From contig OENT01000017.1 in assembly GCA_900239685.1 (NCBI GenBank), positions 186,001-250,000 on the forward strand: a DNA stretch of 64,000 bases, given 5' to 3'. The position numbers and the translations under genes are program-made. Shown piece after piece: positions 44,923-56,964 of the stretch. The first letter of the stretch is position 1; the number at the start of each line of letters is the position of its first letter. Under the pieces are notes generated by a model, which saw only the letters and a program-made list of their open reading frames with translations, made no database searches and was not told the origin of the DNA. The stretch comes from Rotaria macrura (Eukaryota > Rotifera > Eurotatoria > Philodinida > Philodinidae).

Positions 44923-47900
44923 ACATTAATTTCTAACCTAGTTTTTCTCTTCCCCTCGGATTGTAAAGTAGAATATTTGTTTTTTTTTCTTATATCACCT
45001 ATTTACCATTACATTTGTGCATACGTACAAACCAAAAATCGTTCCTCTTTTTTGTTTTCACTTGATTTATTTCGATTGGTTATTCATGGTATGAGATTCG
45101 AGAAGTTTGCCTATCAAAAGTCGTTATGTATCATGCCATTTTATAGTCTATGTCGATTAGTCATTGATGATAGCGTGATCTCATCTATTCTAGAATTAGT
45201 AAAAAACGAAAGAACTAAGTTTTTATTGTCTGTAAGTAGTATATGTTGTTCAACTTAGATGAACGTGTTTATTTCGATTCATCGTATGATTAACTTCTAT
45301 ATTTACATAAAGATTTATGTTTTACTGAAGAATAGATTTCATGTCAAGCAAATAATATTTAATGAATGTTGATATTACTATGAGGCTGTATTTTCTTTAA
45401 ATCAAATGAAATAGCTTTCATTGAATCCTGTTCATATGTAATTGTAGTTCTTTTTATATTACAGCAATCTCACTATGTCGATCAAAGATAGGTAGGTAGT
45501 AGCTTGATTATTTATGACTTGAAAATAATCAAATTTTATTTGACACTGAGCCGGATCTATGTTTCCACAGGAAAAGTATACATCGCATGACTCTATTTTT
45601 CTTGTCTTTGAGAATAATTCTTTGTCAAGATGGCATTGAAAAACGAATAAATTCTGCAAATAATACAGTATGTCATTCATACTATTAGCATTCAAATTTT
45701 TATTCTCAATAAATAAAAATCTTATTTCATGTTGGAAAACAATCAAGATTTTTTTTTTCATATAGAATAGCCATTATGTAAATTATTCAGTAGTAAGTTC
45801 CAACATGTCAAAAAAAGAAACAACAAACGGAAGAACTTGAAATAAGAATATATTTAAACATTTATATAATCATAAGATATTGAATAGACAACACAAATTC
45901 ATAGCACTATGGGTTTTTATTTTGATAATAGAAAAATTCTTACATTATTGTAATAATACGCATTATAATAGAAGAATGAAAAAGTAACTGTGACGTTTTT
46001 TATGATGAATTGGTAGAATATAGCTCAATCTTAACAATATCACCAATATTGAACTTTGGTTTTGTTTTATGTAACTACAATTCTTTTTCGAGGTCACAGT
46101 AAAAATGTTTTTCTATAATTTCCTTTTTTTGCTTATTTCGTAAAAAATAATTGTATACTTGATCCATCTTAGGAATGAAGAAGAACAGCACGACTTCATT
46201 TTCTTCAAGTACAATATAATGTATAGGTCAACAATGGGAAATGACTCGAGTCTCCTTTCTTGTCCTGTATATAATTGTAATGATCGAATTGCAAAATACG
46301 TTCAATAAAAGATCATACAGGATGTTTCATTAGTCTTGAAGCGTCATTAAATTAGTTCCTATGAACACAAGAAATAAACAGTAGTCGCATATTTCTTTCT
46401 ATTGATTTTAGCCTTGAACATTTGTGTCAGTTTTTCGAATGACATTCTATTAGATAGTTTTGTCTTTTGCAAATTGGATTGTATGAAAATCTCATTGGAT
46501 GATCACGTATTTCTTTGTTCATTTGATTGTATTGATTCTCAAAGTTTCTTAGAAATACTCTCAAGAAAATTACAAATTAATTCTTTTTTATTCTTTCTTT
46601 CATACAACTTTTAGTTGTCGTCGAGAACTTGGAAGTTACTTTCATAAGATTCGTCTTTTTGATATTCGGCACATATTCTCAATTGTTCATGGGCGTCAAA
46701 AAAAACTCAGCATCAATATCTCGAGATAAAACTTAATCAGTGAATAATTCATCAATAGCTCATGAAACTATCAGTTTTTTTCAAATCGTTTCACACGCTA
46801 TTTCTTCGTAATATTTTATTTATTTCAATCCTTTTTAGATAGTAGATTGCCTGTTTTGGAACATGTCATACGAGACTCATCATAAGTGTTGAATAAATTA
46901 AATGCTTATTATTTTCAAGCACACTATTTTTACATCTAGAGTATGTTTAACAATTCATTGAAAAGAAAAGGAATTTTATTGATTCATTGCAAAAATTTTG
47001 TTTCTCACGACTGAATGATTATGTTCTTATTTGTATGACAAAAGAGATAATTTAATAATGTATCATTTTCATGACTGATGCAAGTACTAGTAGCATTATG
47101 TATGAAAATGTTCGAATAGGGATTATTTTCTATTTTTTATATAAACTAAACGTCTTGCGCTCCATGATCTATGAAACAATAGATAGTCGTATGATGCGAA
47201 GCATGACGAATTGAGACTAGACTCAACAATTGTCATCGGATCTCTACTGAGAAATTGAGAATTGAAACAAGTCAAACGAGTCGTCTTTCATACCATGTTG
47301 ATAAAAACACAATCATCAATTCATACTATGAATATGATAGAATTCAGAAAAAAATTCCACTTTTTTATTAAAGAAGAGCGAGTACTTGGGAAGCAAGTTC
47401 ATTCGATGAAGATTCTTAGAAACAAATCTTTTCGACATACTTTGGTGGAAAAACTTGCAGTACAACGTATTTGCTTTGCTCGCTTGATTATATTCGATAG
47501 ATATGCCAGTCTAATCATTGAAACTGGGAAAAAAAACAGATTTCTCTGATGTTTTTTAATTCATGACATTCAAAAAATTATTTATTCAAAGAGATACTAG
47601 ATTTTCAGGTGACTTGTACTAAGCATAAGGCGCAAGATTCAGTCATTGCACACACTTGATTTGTTGACTCCGTATTATGATTGAAATGAAAGTATAATTA
47701 CTATCGAGTTTTTTCATAAGAACATCAGTGTATTATATAAGTCTGATAGATCGAGTGATAAGTATTAGTACCGATCGATGCTTGCGATGAAGTGTGAATT
47801 GTTCATTGTGTTGTTTTAGTTTTATTCAAATAGAATAATGATCGTTCATCAATGGTAGATGCAATCACAAATATTATTAATGCTTTTGTTACATGTGAAA

Positions 47901-50605
47901 TTCGAAAAATCATTTTCGAATAATAGTATAAAATTCGAAAAATAATTTCAATTGAAGCCAGATCCGACATACCTCGCGGTATTGTTGATTACAATGGTTA
48001 AACTAGTTATTCATTTTTCATTTGTAATGGCTTGATTGGATATGTTGCTCCATAGAATTAATGTTGAAAATTTACCTTTAAGAAAAATGTTTCTGTATGC
48101 TACGAAAGATGAACATATGTCATACTCAATAATAATAAGATGAATATGTTGAACAAAATGTGATGCGAAAATTTAATCAAATTTTCTACGTGGAATTCTT
48201 CTCATTTACGGCTAATATCAAGATTTGAGTTTTGTTAAAACTAAATATTACAGGATGCATAAACGTACTTAAACGATTTCAAATCAATTTCACTTTGTCC
48301 AGGTTATGGTTTGTCGAATAAGTCTGAAGGATGAAGACTGGGTAGTCTATTGAAAACTTTTTCTAGCAAACTTCAACACTTCGATTCTTTTCTTAGATGA
48401 TTCACATTCCGCTAGCATCATTAGTTATTGTTAAACTTCAGTAGTATGTAATAATTCTGTATAAATGCTGATGCTTCTATCAGCTACTGCAGTAGCCTAT
48501 ATTCAATAATTATATCACAATTAAACACACTATGAAATACTGTATGAGAAAATATTATGTTTGACTCCACGGAACATTGAATCAAATATTGTCCACGCAT
48601 GGATTTCAGTGTGAGTCATTTACTTTCAGCGTCTAACATTATATATTTGTTATATACTTTCAACAGTCATCAAGCTCATGGTGTAGCACGTTTTTGTTGA
48701 TAAGCATCCCTAGTTTACTATGAGACACCTGTTTTCCCTCTCTTTCAGTAAACCAGATCATGATCTTGTCTATCGAAATGAATGTAAACGTGGTTTACAT
48801 TAATCTAATACAAGTCATCGAATTTTTTCTCAATTCAACAGTTGTTTCATATTGGAGAATATTATTTTGTAAGAGATCTGCCTCAGTGTATTTCATTGAC
48901 AATCAAGTCAAAGTTTGAGATGAGGACAAATTTCGAATCCCTTTTTCTCACACCCATACAAACAAGTTCCTATTGCCCCTTCTCAAGAAAGGATCTAGAT
49001 TTCAATGAATTGTACTCTTCATAATTTAAAGTATTCTAGAAAATCTTAAATTTGACGTACAACTATATCTACTTTGATTGATGTTTGTCTAGAGTAGCGA
49101 TGTATCTAAGCGAGAGGGGAATAAGGGGTCGGGGTCGATTCCTCCGCTCTCCTCCTTACCAAACAACAAATTATCACTATGTAAAGATGCTCTTTGCAGT
49201 TCAAGCAATATTTCTCAATAGCATAGGACCTGTCTTGAGATCATTGTTGATCGACTAGTATACGAAATGCATTTATGTTTGCTTTTAGTTTTATATAGCT
49301 GAAGTCATATGTATACAGGCTCACACAAGCAGCCATGCCTTTCTATTTTGTGTTCTGTATATAATAGCGTTAATTTTCTGTAAATTTTCCTCTAAAATGA
49401 ACAAGAAGGAGGTCTGTCATAATCAAGAAGTGCTTCAAGGCTGCCAACTTGAGGGGGGGTTCGGCAAATGATGAGATTTATTTGAAGATATTTTTTAAAA
49501 TTGGCCAGATTCGATGGGGCACGGCCGAGAACGTGTTCGATCATTGTTAAACAAAAACGTGAATAAAACTAGAAACTTGTTGAGAAAAAAAGCGAAAAGT
49601 TCTCAAGAAGGTGTTCATTCGAGCCTAAAGGTCACCGAACACAAAACACTTCCCAGGTCCATCACAACGGATATCCGTTACGGACCGTTGAGTGGACGCA
49701 GTTATACAGACCGTAACATGATTAAAATAGGGCCATATTTTCACAGTATATGATCCTTTAATACAGTGCCCAGAAATAGTACCGTATACGGCCATATTTG
49801 AATGATGTTACGGTCCGTATAACTGCGTCCACTCAACCGTGCGTATCGTTCGACCTGGGTTTGCATCTAAACGTGACCTGCTACTATTTAACAGGTTCTT
49901 CGGACGTAATCTCTCCTCCCTCCTTCCCTACTCGATAAAATCTTTTTTGAACAAGGGTCTGGTCGATTTTAAATTGTTGTATTCGGACCTATGTGACTGT
50001 ACTTTTGTGAGTGGAGGCTACTAGGTCTAGAGTTTTCACACTTAGCGGCTAGATCGAAAGAGAATTACGGTTCACGGCTTCAGTCGAATCCCAGTTCACT
50101 TTGTCGGCTTTACCCCTGACAATGTTTCCACTGTTCAAAGCACTGCTGATCACAATAAATTTGAATTCCCTATTTCGAAAAAGCATGGCTACATTCCTGC
50201 TTTAGAGTTTCTCTGATCCAGATTTAAGCCTACGGAGACTATTTGGCATTTGGGCCAACTGCTTCATTTTTAACTTCCATATCAAAATCGTTTAAATAAG
50301 TGTTGATTCAGTGTTAGTATCGAAACGCTTAGTAACTTATGCGGATCTGCCGTTTAGGAAGCTTGTTAACTTCAGTTACCAGTCGAGACATCTTTTACCA
50401 GTGGCGCCCTCTCCGTATAAAATATGTATATAGTTACGTTCTTTTAAAAAACGACCTTCATTGTTACGCTGCTTAATAAGATTGGTGACTTGCTTTTACA
50501 TAGATTTTATTTGGACTTGGTCAAAGTTCTCATTTGTCAGATGAGCAGTCGAAAAAAAGAACGATGATTTTCAAGTCAATTTTCTATTAAATTTTTCTAT
50601 TGCAG
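44923..50605. other. Long spacer between NDUFB9 and the zinc-finger gene
   Basis: 5.7 kb with no gene that can be supported. 44923 to about 49080 is uniform AT-rich DNA. From about 49090 to 50430 the base composition is clearly less AT-rich (GGGG runs, CGG and GGCC words), with broken open frames, and it carries a fold-back repeat at 49687-49837. This part looks like a decayed mobile element or other inserted DNA, but no family motif was recognised. A splice acceptor ends at 50605. Confidence 0.5.
49687..49837. repeat. Fold-back (inverted repeat) element
   Basis: An imperfect palindrome of about 150 bp. The outer arms share GTTGAGTGGACGCAGTTATA, followed by a GACCGTAACAT-type block. Inner parts match less well, and the loop centre is near 49762. 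It has no coding capacity. No clear target duplication was seen, so its bounds as a mobile element are not established. Confidence 0.75.
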
Positions 50606-50613
50606 ATCTTCAC

Positions 50614-50646
50614 ATGGCATGGATGTATATGAGAAATCACAGTTAG
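50614..50646 (+). promoter_or_regulatory. Short upstream ORF overlapping the zinc-finger start
   Basis: ATG at 50614, five bases before the chosen start and in another frame, opens ten codons (MAWMYMRNHS) to a TAG at 50644-50646. If the transcript starts at or before the 50605 acceptor, initiation here would lower translation of the main protein or be skipped by leaky scanning. Confidence 0.4.
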
Positions 50647-53600
50647 CAAACAGTCAGCACAAACTAATTATACTTGACGAAATTTCACTCAAAGCAACGG
50701 ATCCATATCTTAATGAGCATTCAGGAGAGGATTTTGCGAAATATTTTTCAATCGACGACGATGAAATTGTTCGATTGGATGAAACACAAATAATACAGTA
50801 CGATGTGAAATGTGTTCTTAATCGTCTTTTAAATGATATTCACAATCGTGAAAATCCTGAAAATCAGATTAAAACTCGGCATAGCAAACGTTCTTTGGAA
50901 TTAAATAATGGCGAAATTTTATTCAAGAAAAAAGTCAGATTCAATATACCAGATGATGAAGACTTACCCATAAATTATTTATTTATTTCTGAAAGTCTTC
51001 GTTCAACAAATCAACTCAAACCCTATGAACGATTCTTGTTTAATGTTGGATTCGATCTTTGTCTAGAAGAAAATCTGACTGAAAATAAGTATCTCACACA
51101 AACTCAAAAACGCTTATTAATTGAACAGAATAAAGTCTTTCATCGAAACCAAACCTATTCATGTAAATATTGTTCTTTTAAATCTAATACAATCCATGTC
51201 ATGCATTATCATTACCGAACACCACACACTTTAGCAAATTCTAATACTTATCATAAAAAATATCGCTGTACATATTGCTCATTTCAAACCTTTCGCTTAG
51301 CTGAACTTCGTCGTCATTTCGAACGAAAACATGGTTATGTATTAATCAGTGAACCATGTTCACATCGTTATCAATGCTGCTATTGTTCTTATGAAACAGA
51401 TGATAAAAATCATTTTCTTAAACATAATACTCGATGTCAAATCGAACAGGAACGAACGCGACGTGCCAATAATTTACTTCAACCTATTGATCGAATAACA
51501 ACGGAAAATATCAATAAACAAACGTAAGCTATTGGGATTAAAAGCTTCAAAAATAATTATTTTTCTCAAATATATTCGAACTTCGAGCTAGCTATTCTTA
51601 TTACTGGTGAAGATCTTATTTATATCTATGTAATTCACAAAATATATGTTTACAGTCATTTTATTTCATGTAAACAATCTGTAATCTGTGAGGAAACACA
51701 AAAAAATGATTGACAAACAGTATTTGTTCGTAGATCAATAACTCCTACGATGAGAAAGAGAACTATATCAAGGTAGCCGTCAGTACTTCGTCCAAATTAT
51801 TTTCATTCGAGATTTGATTTCAGATTCTAAAGCGAATAAAAAACTTCTATGAATGACGTCAAATTAGTAGTAAATTGTATGGACTTCGAAAAGGTATAGC
51901 AATATTCCCTTCAGTTCGAGTCGATCGGATTCATCTATGTCGGATCTGGACCATGTGGAACTGAATTTCCAATCAATTTTCTGAAACTTTTCTACAATAG
52001 TAGAATTCTTTGGATCTCGACTTCGTTTAGTTAGGATTTTAATCAATAGGTTCTACTTTTAGTTCTCACACTTTTATAAAACAGAAGATCCATGAAATAA
52101 AACATGAGAATTCCTATCTTATATACTGAAACATTCCTATCATATCTTTGTTCACGAAATCACATTTTTGTTGCTTTTATTTAGGACTTCAAAGTCTATG
52201 AACAACACTAAGAAAAGTCTAATTTCAGTAAGTCAAAAAAAAGAAAATCTTTGCTTTCTATGAATCACAATCATATTTATTTAGCAAACATATTCATTAA
52301 ATGCATCGCAATTTTCGATTAGTTCAAATATTACAGAACCAATTATAATTGAATCTGATCGTGATTCATTATCACAGTCATCGTCGGATGAAGAATTTAT
52401 AGTATCTTCTGATGAAGAGAGTTCATCCAGCGAAAAAGATGATATTCTTGATCAAGATTTTGAAACTTTACGAGCAATTTCGAAAAAAACAAAAAAATTA
52501 AATTCGAAATTAAAACCATCGTCAATAATACCGTCATTACCAATAAATCTCACACCACCAACAAATACAATGACATATTCATCATTATCGAAATTATTAT
52601 TATTAAATGGTACGCCCGTACCAACAATTACAACAACACCCATAACTTGTACAAAGTCCTCTTTGGTGCCCATACAGCCAAAACCTCCTATGGGAAATGA
52701 TATTTATCAAGTAAATACAAAAATAAAACACAACAAAATCATTGTTTGCTTCATTTCAGATGTGTAATACTTGTCAATGTTATGTCTATAAAAAAGATTA
52801 TATGAAGCATATGAAAGAAAATCATAATAATCCAACAGGTCCATGTCAAGAGACAATCTCTACACCTTTGACTACGTTGAATAATACAGCAAATAATATA
52901 GATACAACAGTAACATGTTTAACTCCGACTTCAATTGTATCGAAAACAACACCACAAACACCAACAGCAATTTATCTCCTATCAACAACGGATCCTCATT
53001 CAACGAGATTAGATATGATTAAATGTCCATGGTGTGATACGAAATTTGAACATATTGATATTATGACTGGACATTTGATGAGGTAATTTATTTATTAGTT
53101 TTCTTCGTAATCGATGCTAACTAGTAATCGAACAGTCCTTTTACATACTAATTTATATTGATTAGTCGTATCTAATTAGTATACAGAATATTCATCAGTC
53201 ATACTCCATCTCATTGAAAACAAAGATTTTTCCTTTGTATTCATATTTTTCTGACCGAACATGAGGTCGATTGTTTATGGTTTCTATTCTATAGAACATT
53301 GCTTAAGATTTATGCATGCCTATGACCAATACCGTATGAAAATTTTGTGAATCACACAAATGATAATACTACTTGAAACGATTAACTATTATAAAATAAT
53401 GATAGCAATCCAAAAATAAGACAAATTATTTTATTATGCATGCTTTTAAGTACCTTAACTGTACTTAATTATTTAAAATCGAGTCATGTTATTTTTAATA
53501 TTCATATAGATTTAATCATACTGATTGAATCTAAGGTGCTGCGACACATTTATCATACTTCTGTTATTAGTTCGACACATCGTAAGTTATCAATAGAGTA

Positions 53601-56600
53601 TTTACAGATCAATGATTCTAGTATCTGGTTGTTTAAATTTTCATTACAACGAAGTTTTTTCTCCGGAATGAAACCTGTTTCAACGTGTAAGCAAGAGAAC
53701 GATGAGCATCATATTTTTAAAGTCATCAGGTCATCACAGACCGATACGCATCATCCGATCCCTAAACTGAAAAGCACGTATTTTTCGAGTCAACAAAAAA
53801 TCTTTAGTATTGTTACATTACATCGTGTTGCTTTTGATAAATCGTTTAAATGCTTGTCATCAGAAAAGAATTTCAGGACATGTCTATAAATCAACGAATA
53901 TATCGTTCGACGTACTCGAATACATCGTATACTATTGAAAAATTACAAATTTGACTAGAGCAATCAATTATCCTTTCTGTTAGTCTAGTAATATTGATTG
54001 GAATATCTTATCATATTTCATTCATCAATGTTTTTATTCATTGTAGAACGATGATCAATAACTTTAAGAAATGTAGTAAACTTTATGCACTGATATTCTT
54101 CTATCAAATTGAAGAGGTGTCGCATTCAGCATAAGTAGAATATTGATTTTCGACGACAAACAGATCTTGTCAAATAATATAAAGATAATATTTATTTCTT
54201 TTTCTTTTCTTTGTCTATTTCATGAAAGCGTTTCTATTCATTCAAGGAATAGAAATCTAATAGGACAACTATTTACTTTGACTGATTAAAATGCAGAACA
54301 AGTACTTATTTATTTTTGTCTATAAATTTAGATATCATCGAATGACATTAGCTGCTGCTAAAGTAGTTGTTGCTGAACAGATGAAAATTCAAGGCACATC
54401 ATCTAATCAACTATCATTAATGTTTAAAAGAGAAATAGGGCAGATTCAAAAAGATTTTGCGGATAAAGTCTATTGGAAAATTTCTCAACCCAAAGTATTT
54501 TTACATCAAGTAGATAATTGTAAGTGACGAACAACTAAAATAAGAACATGCTAACGTAAGGAATTGATTTCTTTTTAGTTTCATGTTTTATTTGTAAAAA
54601 AAATGTTGATGATATTGAAAATCATTTTATATCATCTCATCAAATACAAATAATAACAATGCAAAAAGTAAAACAATGTTGTCTATGCGGAGTTCATTGT
54701 ACTAAAAAATTTTCCACCTTATTCGAACATCAATTACGTACACATTCAGGTGTTTGCTATTCATCTGTACTCAAACAATTTATTCGTTTTGAACCACCAC
54801 CTCCGCCACTATCAAGAGCGATTGTTGCGAAAAATGATAATCGATTAATACCAGCGTCATCATCATCATTATCATCGTCGTCGTCACCATCATCAATATC
54901 AAGAACAAATCGACGAATATTAACAACGAATACAGAAAAAGTAAGAAGAATTCAAACAAAATAAAACTTGAACTATTCCCTAGCTCTGTAACGCAAAGCA
55001 TAATAGATGTACACAAGTTAACTTTCGTAATCAGCTGTATCAACAGTTTTTGATTATGACTTCATGAAACTGCAGGTTTGTTTTTTGCAGTTTTTTAGCG
55101 TATAATTCTCGGTAATGCATGATGTCCTTGAGATAGAATAAAAAACAAACGAATGGGAATCAGCAGGAAATGACCAGTTTGCATCGCTAGAAGCGCTTTT
55201 TCTTTATATGACTATTTTCAGAAATTATAAAAACAATACAAGTAAAATAGATGTAACAAAAAAAAAGAATTTGAAAAGGTAATCAGATTCATCTATTCAA
55301 TGAATCAAATTCATTGAATAGATGAAAAAATGCATTATAATCAAGTGATTAGGGTATTCCCTCTTAACGTAATTTTGAAAATAATCATCGATAACAATAA
55401 TTTCTTTTGAGGAATCCATCTGTACAGTATGATGTGGAATCGATGCAGTATAGCGATTGGTTCAACTATTAGAGAAAGTCAGAAAATATTCTGCAAACTT
55501 GAATTTTTTTATATTCAGAAAATATACTAGAGAAATTTCTCTCAATACTGAGAAAATTGAATAAAAAAGCTAAAACTTCCGCATTTTAATTCAGAAAAAC
55601 TGCTTTCAATCGGGTTTTGTACGCGTACACATGAGTCAGAATCCGAGCTTGACGAAGTTCACTAATCAGCAATTGTAATAGATATCCGAGAAACTAGAAT
55701 ACTGAATAACTTGTCGGTCACGCACGACTTCATGTACAAAAAATGGTTTTGATAATAATACTGTGTGCAGCCATTAGCTTTGATCTTAACAACAAGATTA
55801 ATAAGCAACTTGAAAATAGTAACACTGTTAATGAATAACAACACCTTTCGTCATCATGAAGGGAAGCTGTTTGAATGCCCCCTACAAATTTCTATTCATT
55901 TTGCGGCTATGAAAGCTGCATAGTGTTCTAGTCACAAGTCTAGAAGGATATTGGTTTCTGTTGAGATTTGACTTGATTCAATTTTGATTATGTAGACAAT
56001 GTCAATGGTCTGAAGAATCTATACCTTGACATACTAATCTGAAACTTTGCGGACTCATGAATCTCGACGAGACGAATATTAATGAAAAAGTTAAAAACGT
56101 TCTAAACAAGATTCTCACTGAAGTATTCAGCTTTCAGATAATTCATAGTCGATTATTAATATTCGACAGAAGGCATCTGAATATGTTTATTCGATCTGTA
56201 ATGAAGCTTATGAGTTGAATAGACATTCGACCGTGTTCTTCCATAAGCACAACGAACATCTTCATTTCTTTTTTTTGAAAATTTATTCATAAGAATGCTC
56301 AAGAAATGCGTTCAAACATAGTCGCCTTGTATTGATGAATAGTGCGTGACACATGTTTCTTATGTTTTTATTTCTTAAAGACACAGTTAACTTTTTGTTT
56401 TTTTTTTTGAATAGAAATTCGGTTGTCGAAAATGTGATACCAGTAGCCGTTTGTTTACATTTGAAGAACTTGTTGAACATTTATGTACGACTCATACACT
56501 TATAATTAAATTGCATCGTCGATGTATAATATGTCAACAAACGTTTCTGAAAGGAAAAGAATATAATCAACATTGTTTAGAACATATAAATGATGAAAAT

Positions 56601-56654
56601 CCATCAATAGAAATAAAACGACATTATATTAAAAAAAATAAAACAAAAACATGA
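50619..56654 (+). CDS. C2H2-type zinc-finger protein, family not assigned
   Basis: Exons 50619-51523, 52185-52227, 52285-52710, 52760-53082, 54332-54519, 54579-54940 and 56415-56654 sum to 2487 nt, 828 aa. Fingers seen: YSCKYCSFKSNTIHVMHYHYRTPH, YRCTYCSFQTFRLAELRRHFERKH and YQCCYCSYETDDKNHFLKHNTRC in the first exon; CNTCQCYVYKKDYMKHMKENH and IKCPWCDTKFEHIDIMTGHLMRYH in the middle; SCFICKKNVDDIENHFISSH, CCLCGVHCTKKFSTLFEHQLRTH, FGCRKCDTSSRLFTFEELVEHLCTTH and RRCIICQQTFLKGKEYNQHCLEH in the C-terminal half. Acidic Ser/Glu-rich and Thr/Pro-rich low-complexity linkers separate them. Probably nuclear and nucleic-acid binding, by inference. Dispersed, non-tandem fingers are unlike KRAB-type arrays. 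An out-of-frame ATG at 50614 precedes the chosen start. The frame is open back to the acceptor at 50605, so an upstream coding exon is not excluded. Confidence 0.85.
55289..55325. repeat. Perfect 17-bp hairpin in a zinc-finger gene intron
   Basis: Arms 55289-55305 and 55309-55325 (TCATCTATTCAATGAAT and its exact complement) around a three-base loop, inside the intron 54941-56414. No target duplication or function is apparent. Confidence 0.85.
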
Positions 56655-56779
56655 CAATTCACTTTATGTCCATTTACTCCCGATGTGTGTGATTATTAAA
56701 TGTTGTATTTAGAAAAGTATGTGAAATATTGAAATTGAAACACTTTTTCTTTTCGTTTCCTTACGATTGTGTTATAGTC

Positions 56780-56785
56780 AATAAA
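56780..56785 (+). terminator. Likely polyadenylation signal of the zinc-finger gene
   Basis: AATAAA about 126 nt after the stop codon, followed by a T run (TAACTTTTTTTTTTTG) consistent with a downstream U-rich element. Confidence 0.6.
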
Positions 56786-56894
56786 GTAACTTTTTTTTTT
56801 TGTTCAAAGAAGAAAAACTAACTAAAACAATTTGCAGCTAGTTTTATTATTATTATTTTCTTCTTTCTCTTGTTAAATAAAAAAAAATTCAAAA

Positions 56895-56964
56895 TTATTT
56901 ACGTCGTGTAGACGTTTGTTTTCTCGTTTCCATAAGCTCATTGAGATAATATAAATCTTCACTA
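56895..56964 (-). other. Possible terminal exon on the minus strand
   Basis: A strong acceptor (TTTTGTTTTCAG) precedes 70 nt reading SEDLYYLNELMETRKQTSTRRK and a TAA at 56895-56897. The codon style is that of a real exon. The only minus-strand gene upstream is the Spot14-like one, which has its own stop at 58945, so this may be an alternative last exon of that gene or the end of an unrecognised small gene in 57000-58900. Confidence 0.35.

Noticed and set aside
49514-50024. Two successive plus-strand frames of about 60-80 codons in the less AT-rich tract
   Set aside because: Interrupted by the fold-back repeat and stops, with no recognisable domain. Kept only as part of the relic finding.
53440-53889. 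149-codon open frame in the zinc-finger gene
   Set aside because: It is intronic, with no recognisable motif and composition of random AT-rich DNA. The flanking exons join in phase without it.
54780-55043. Minus-strand Met/Thr-rich open frame
   Set aside because: Antisense of the Ser-rich end of the sixth zinc-finger exon.
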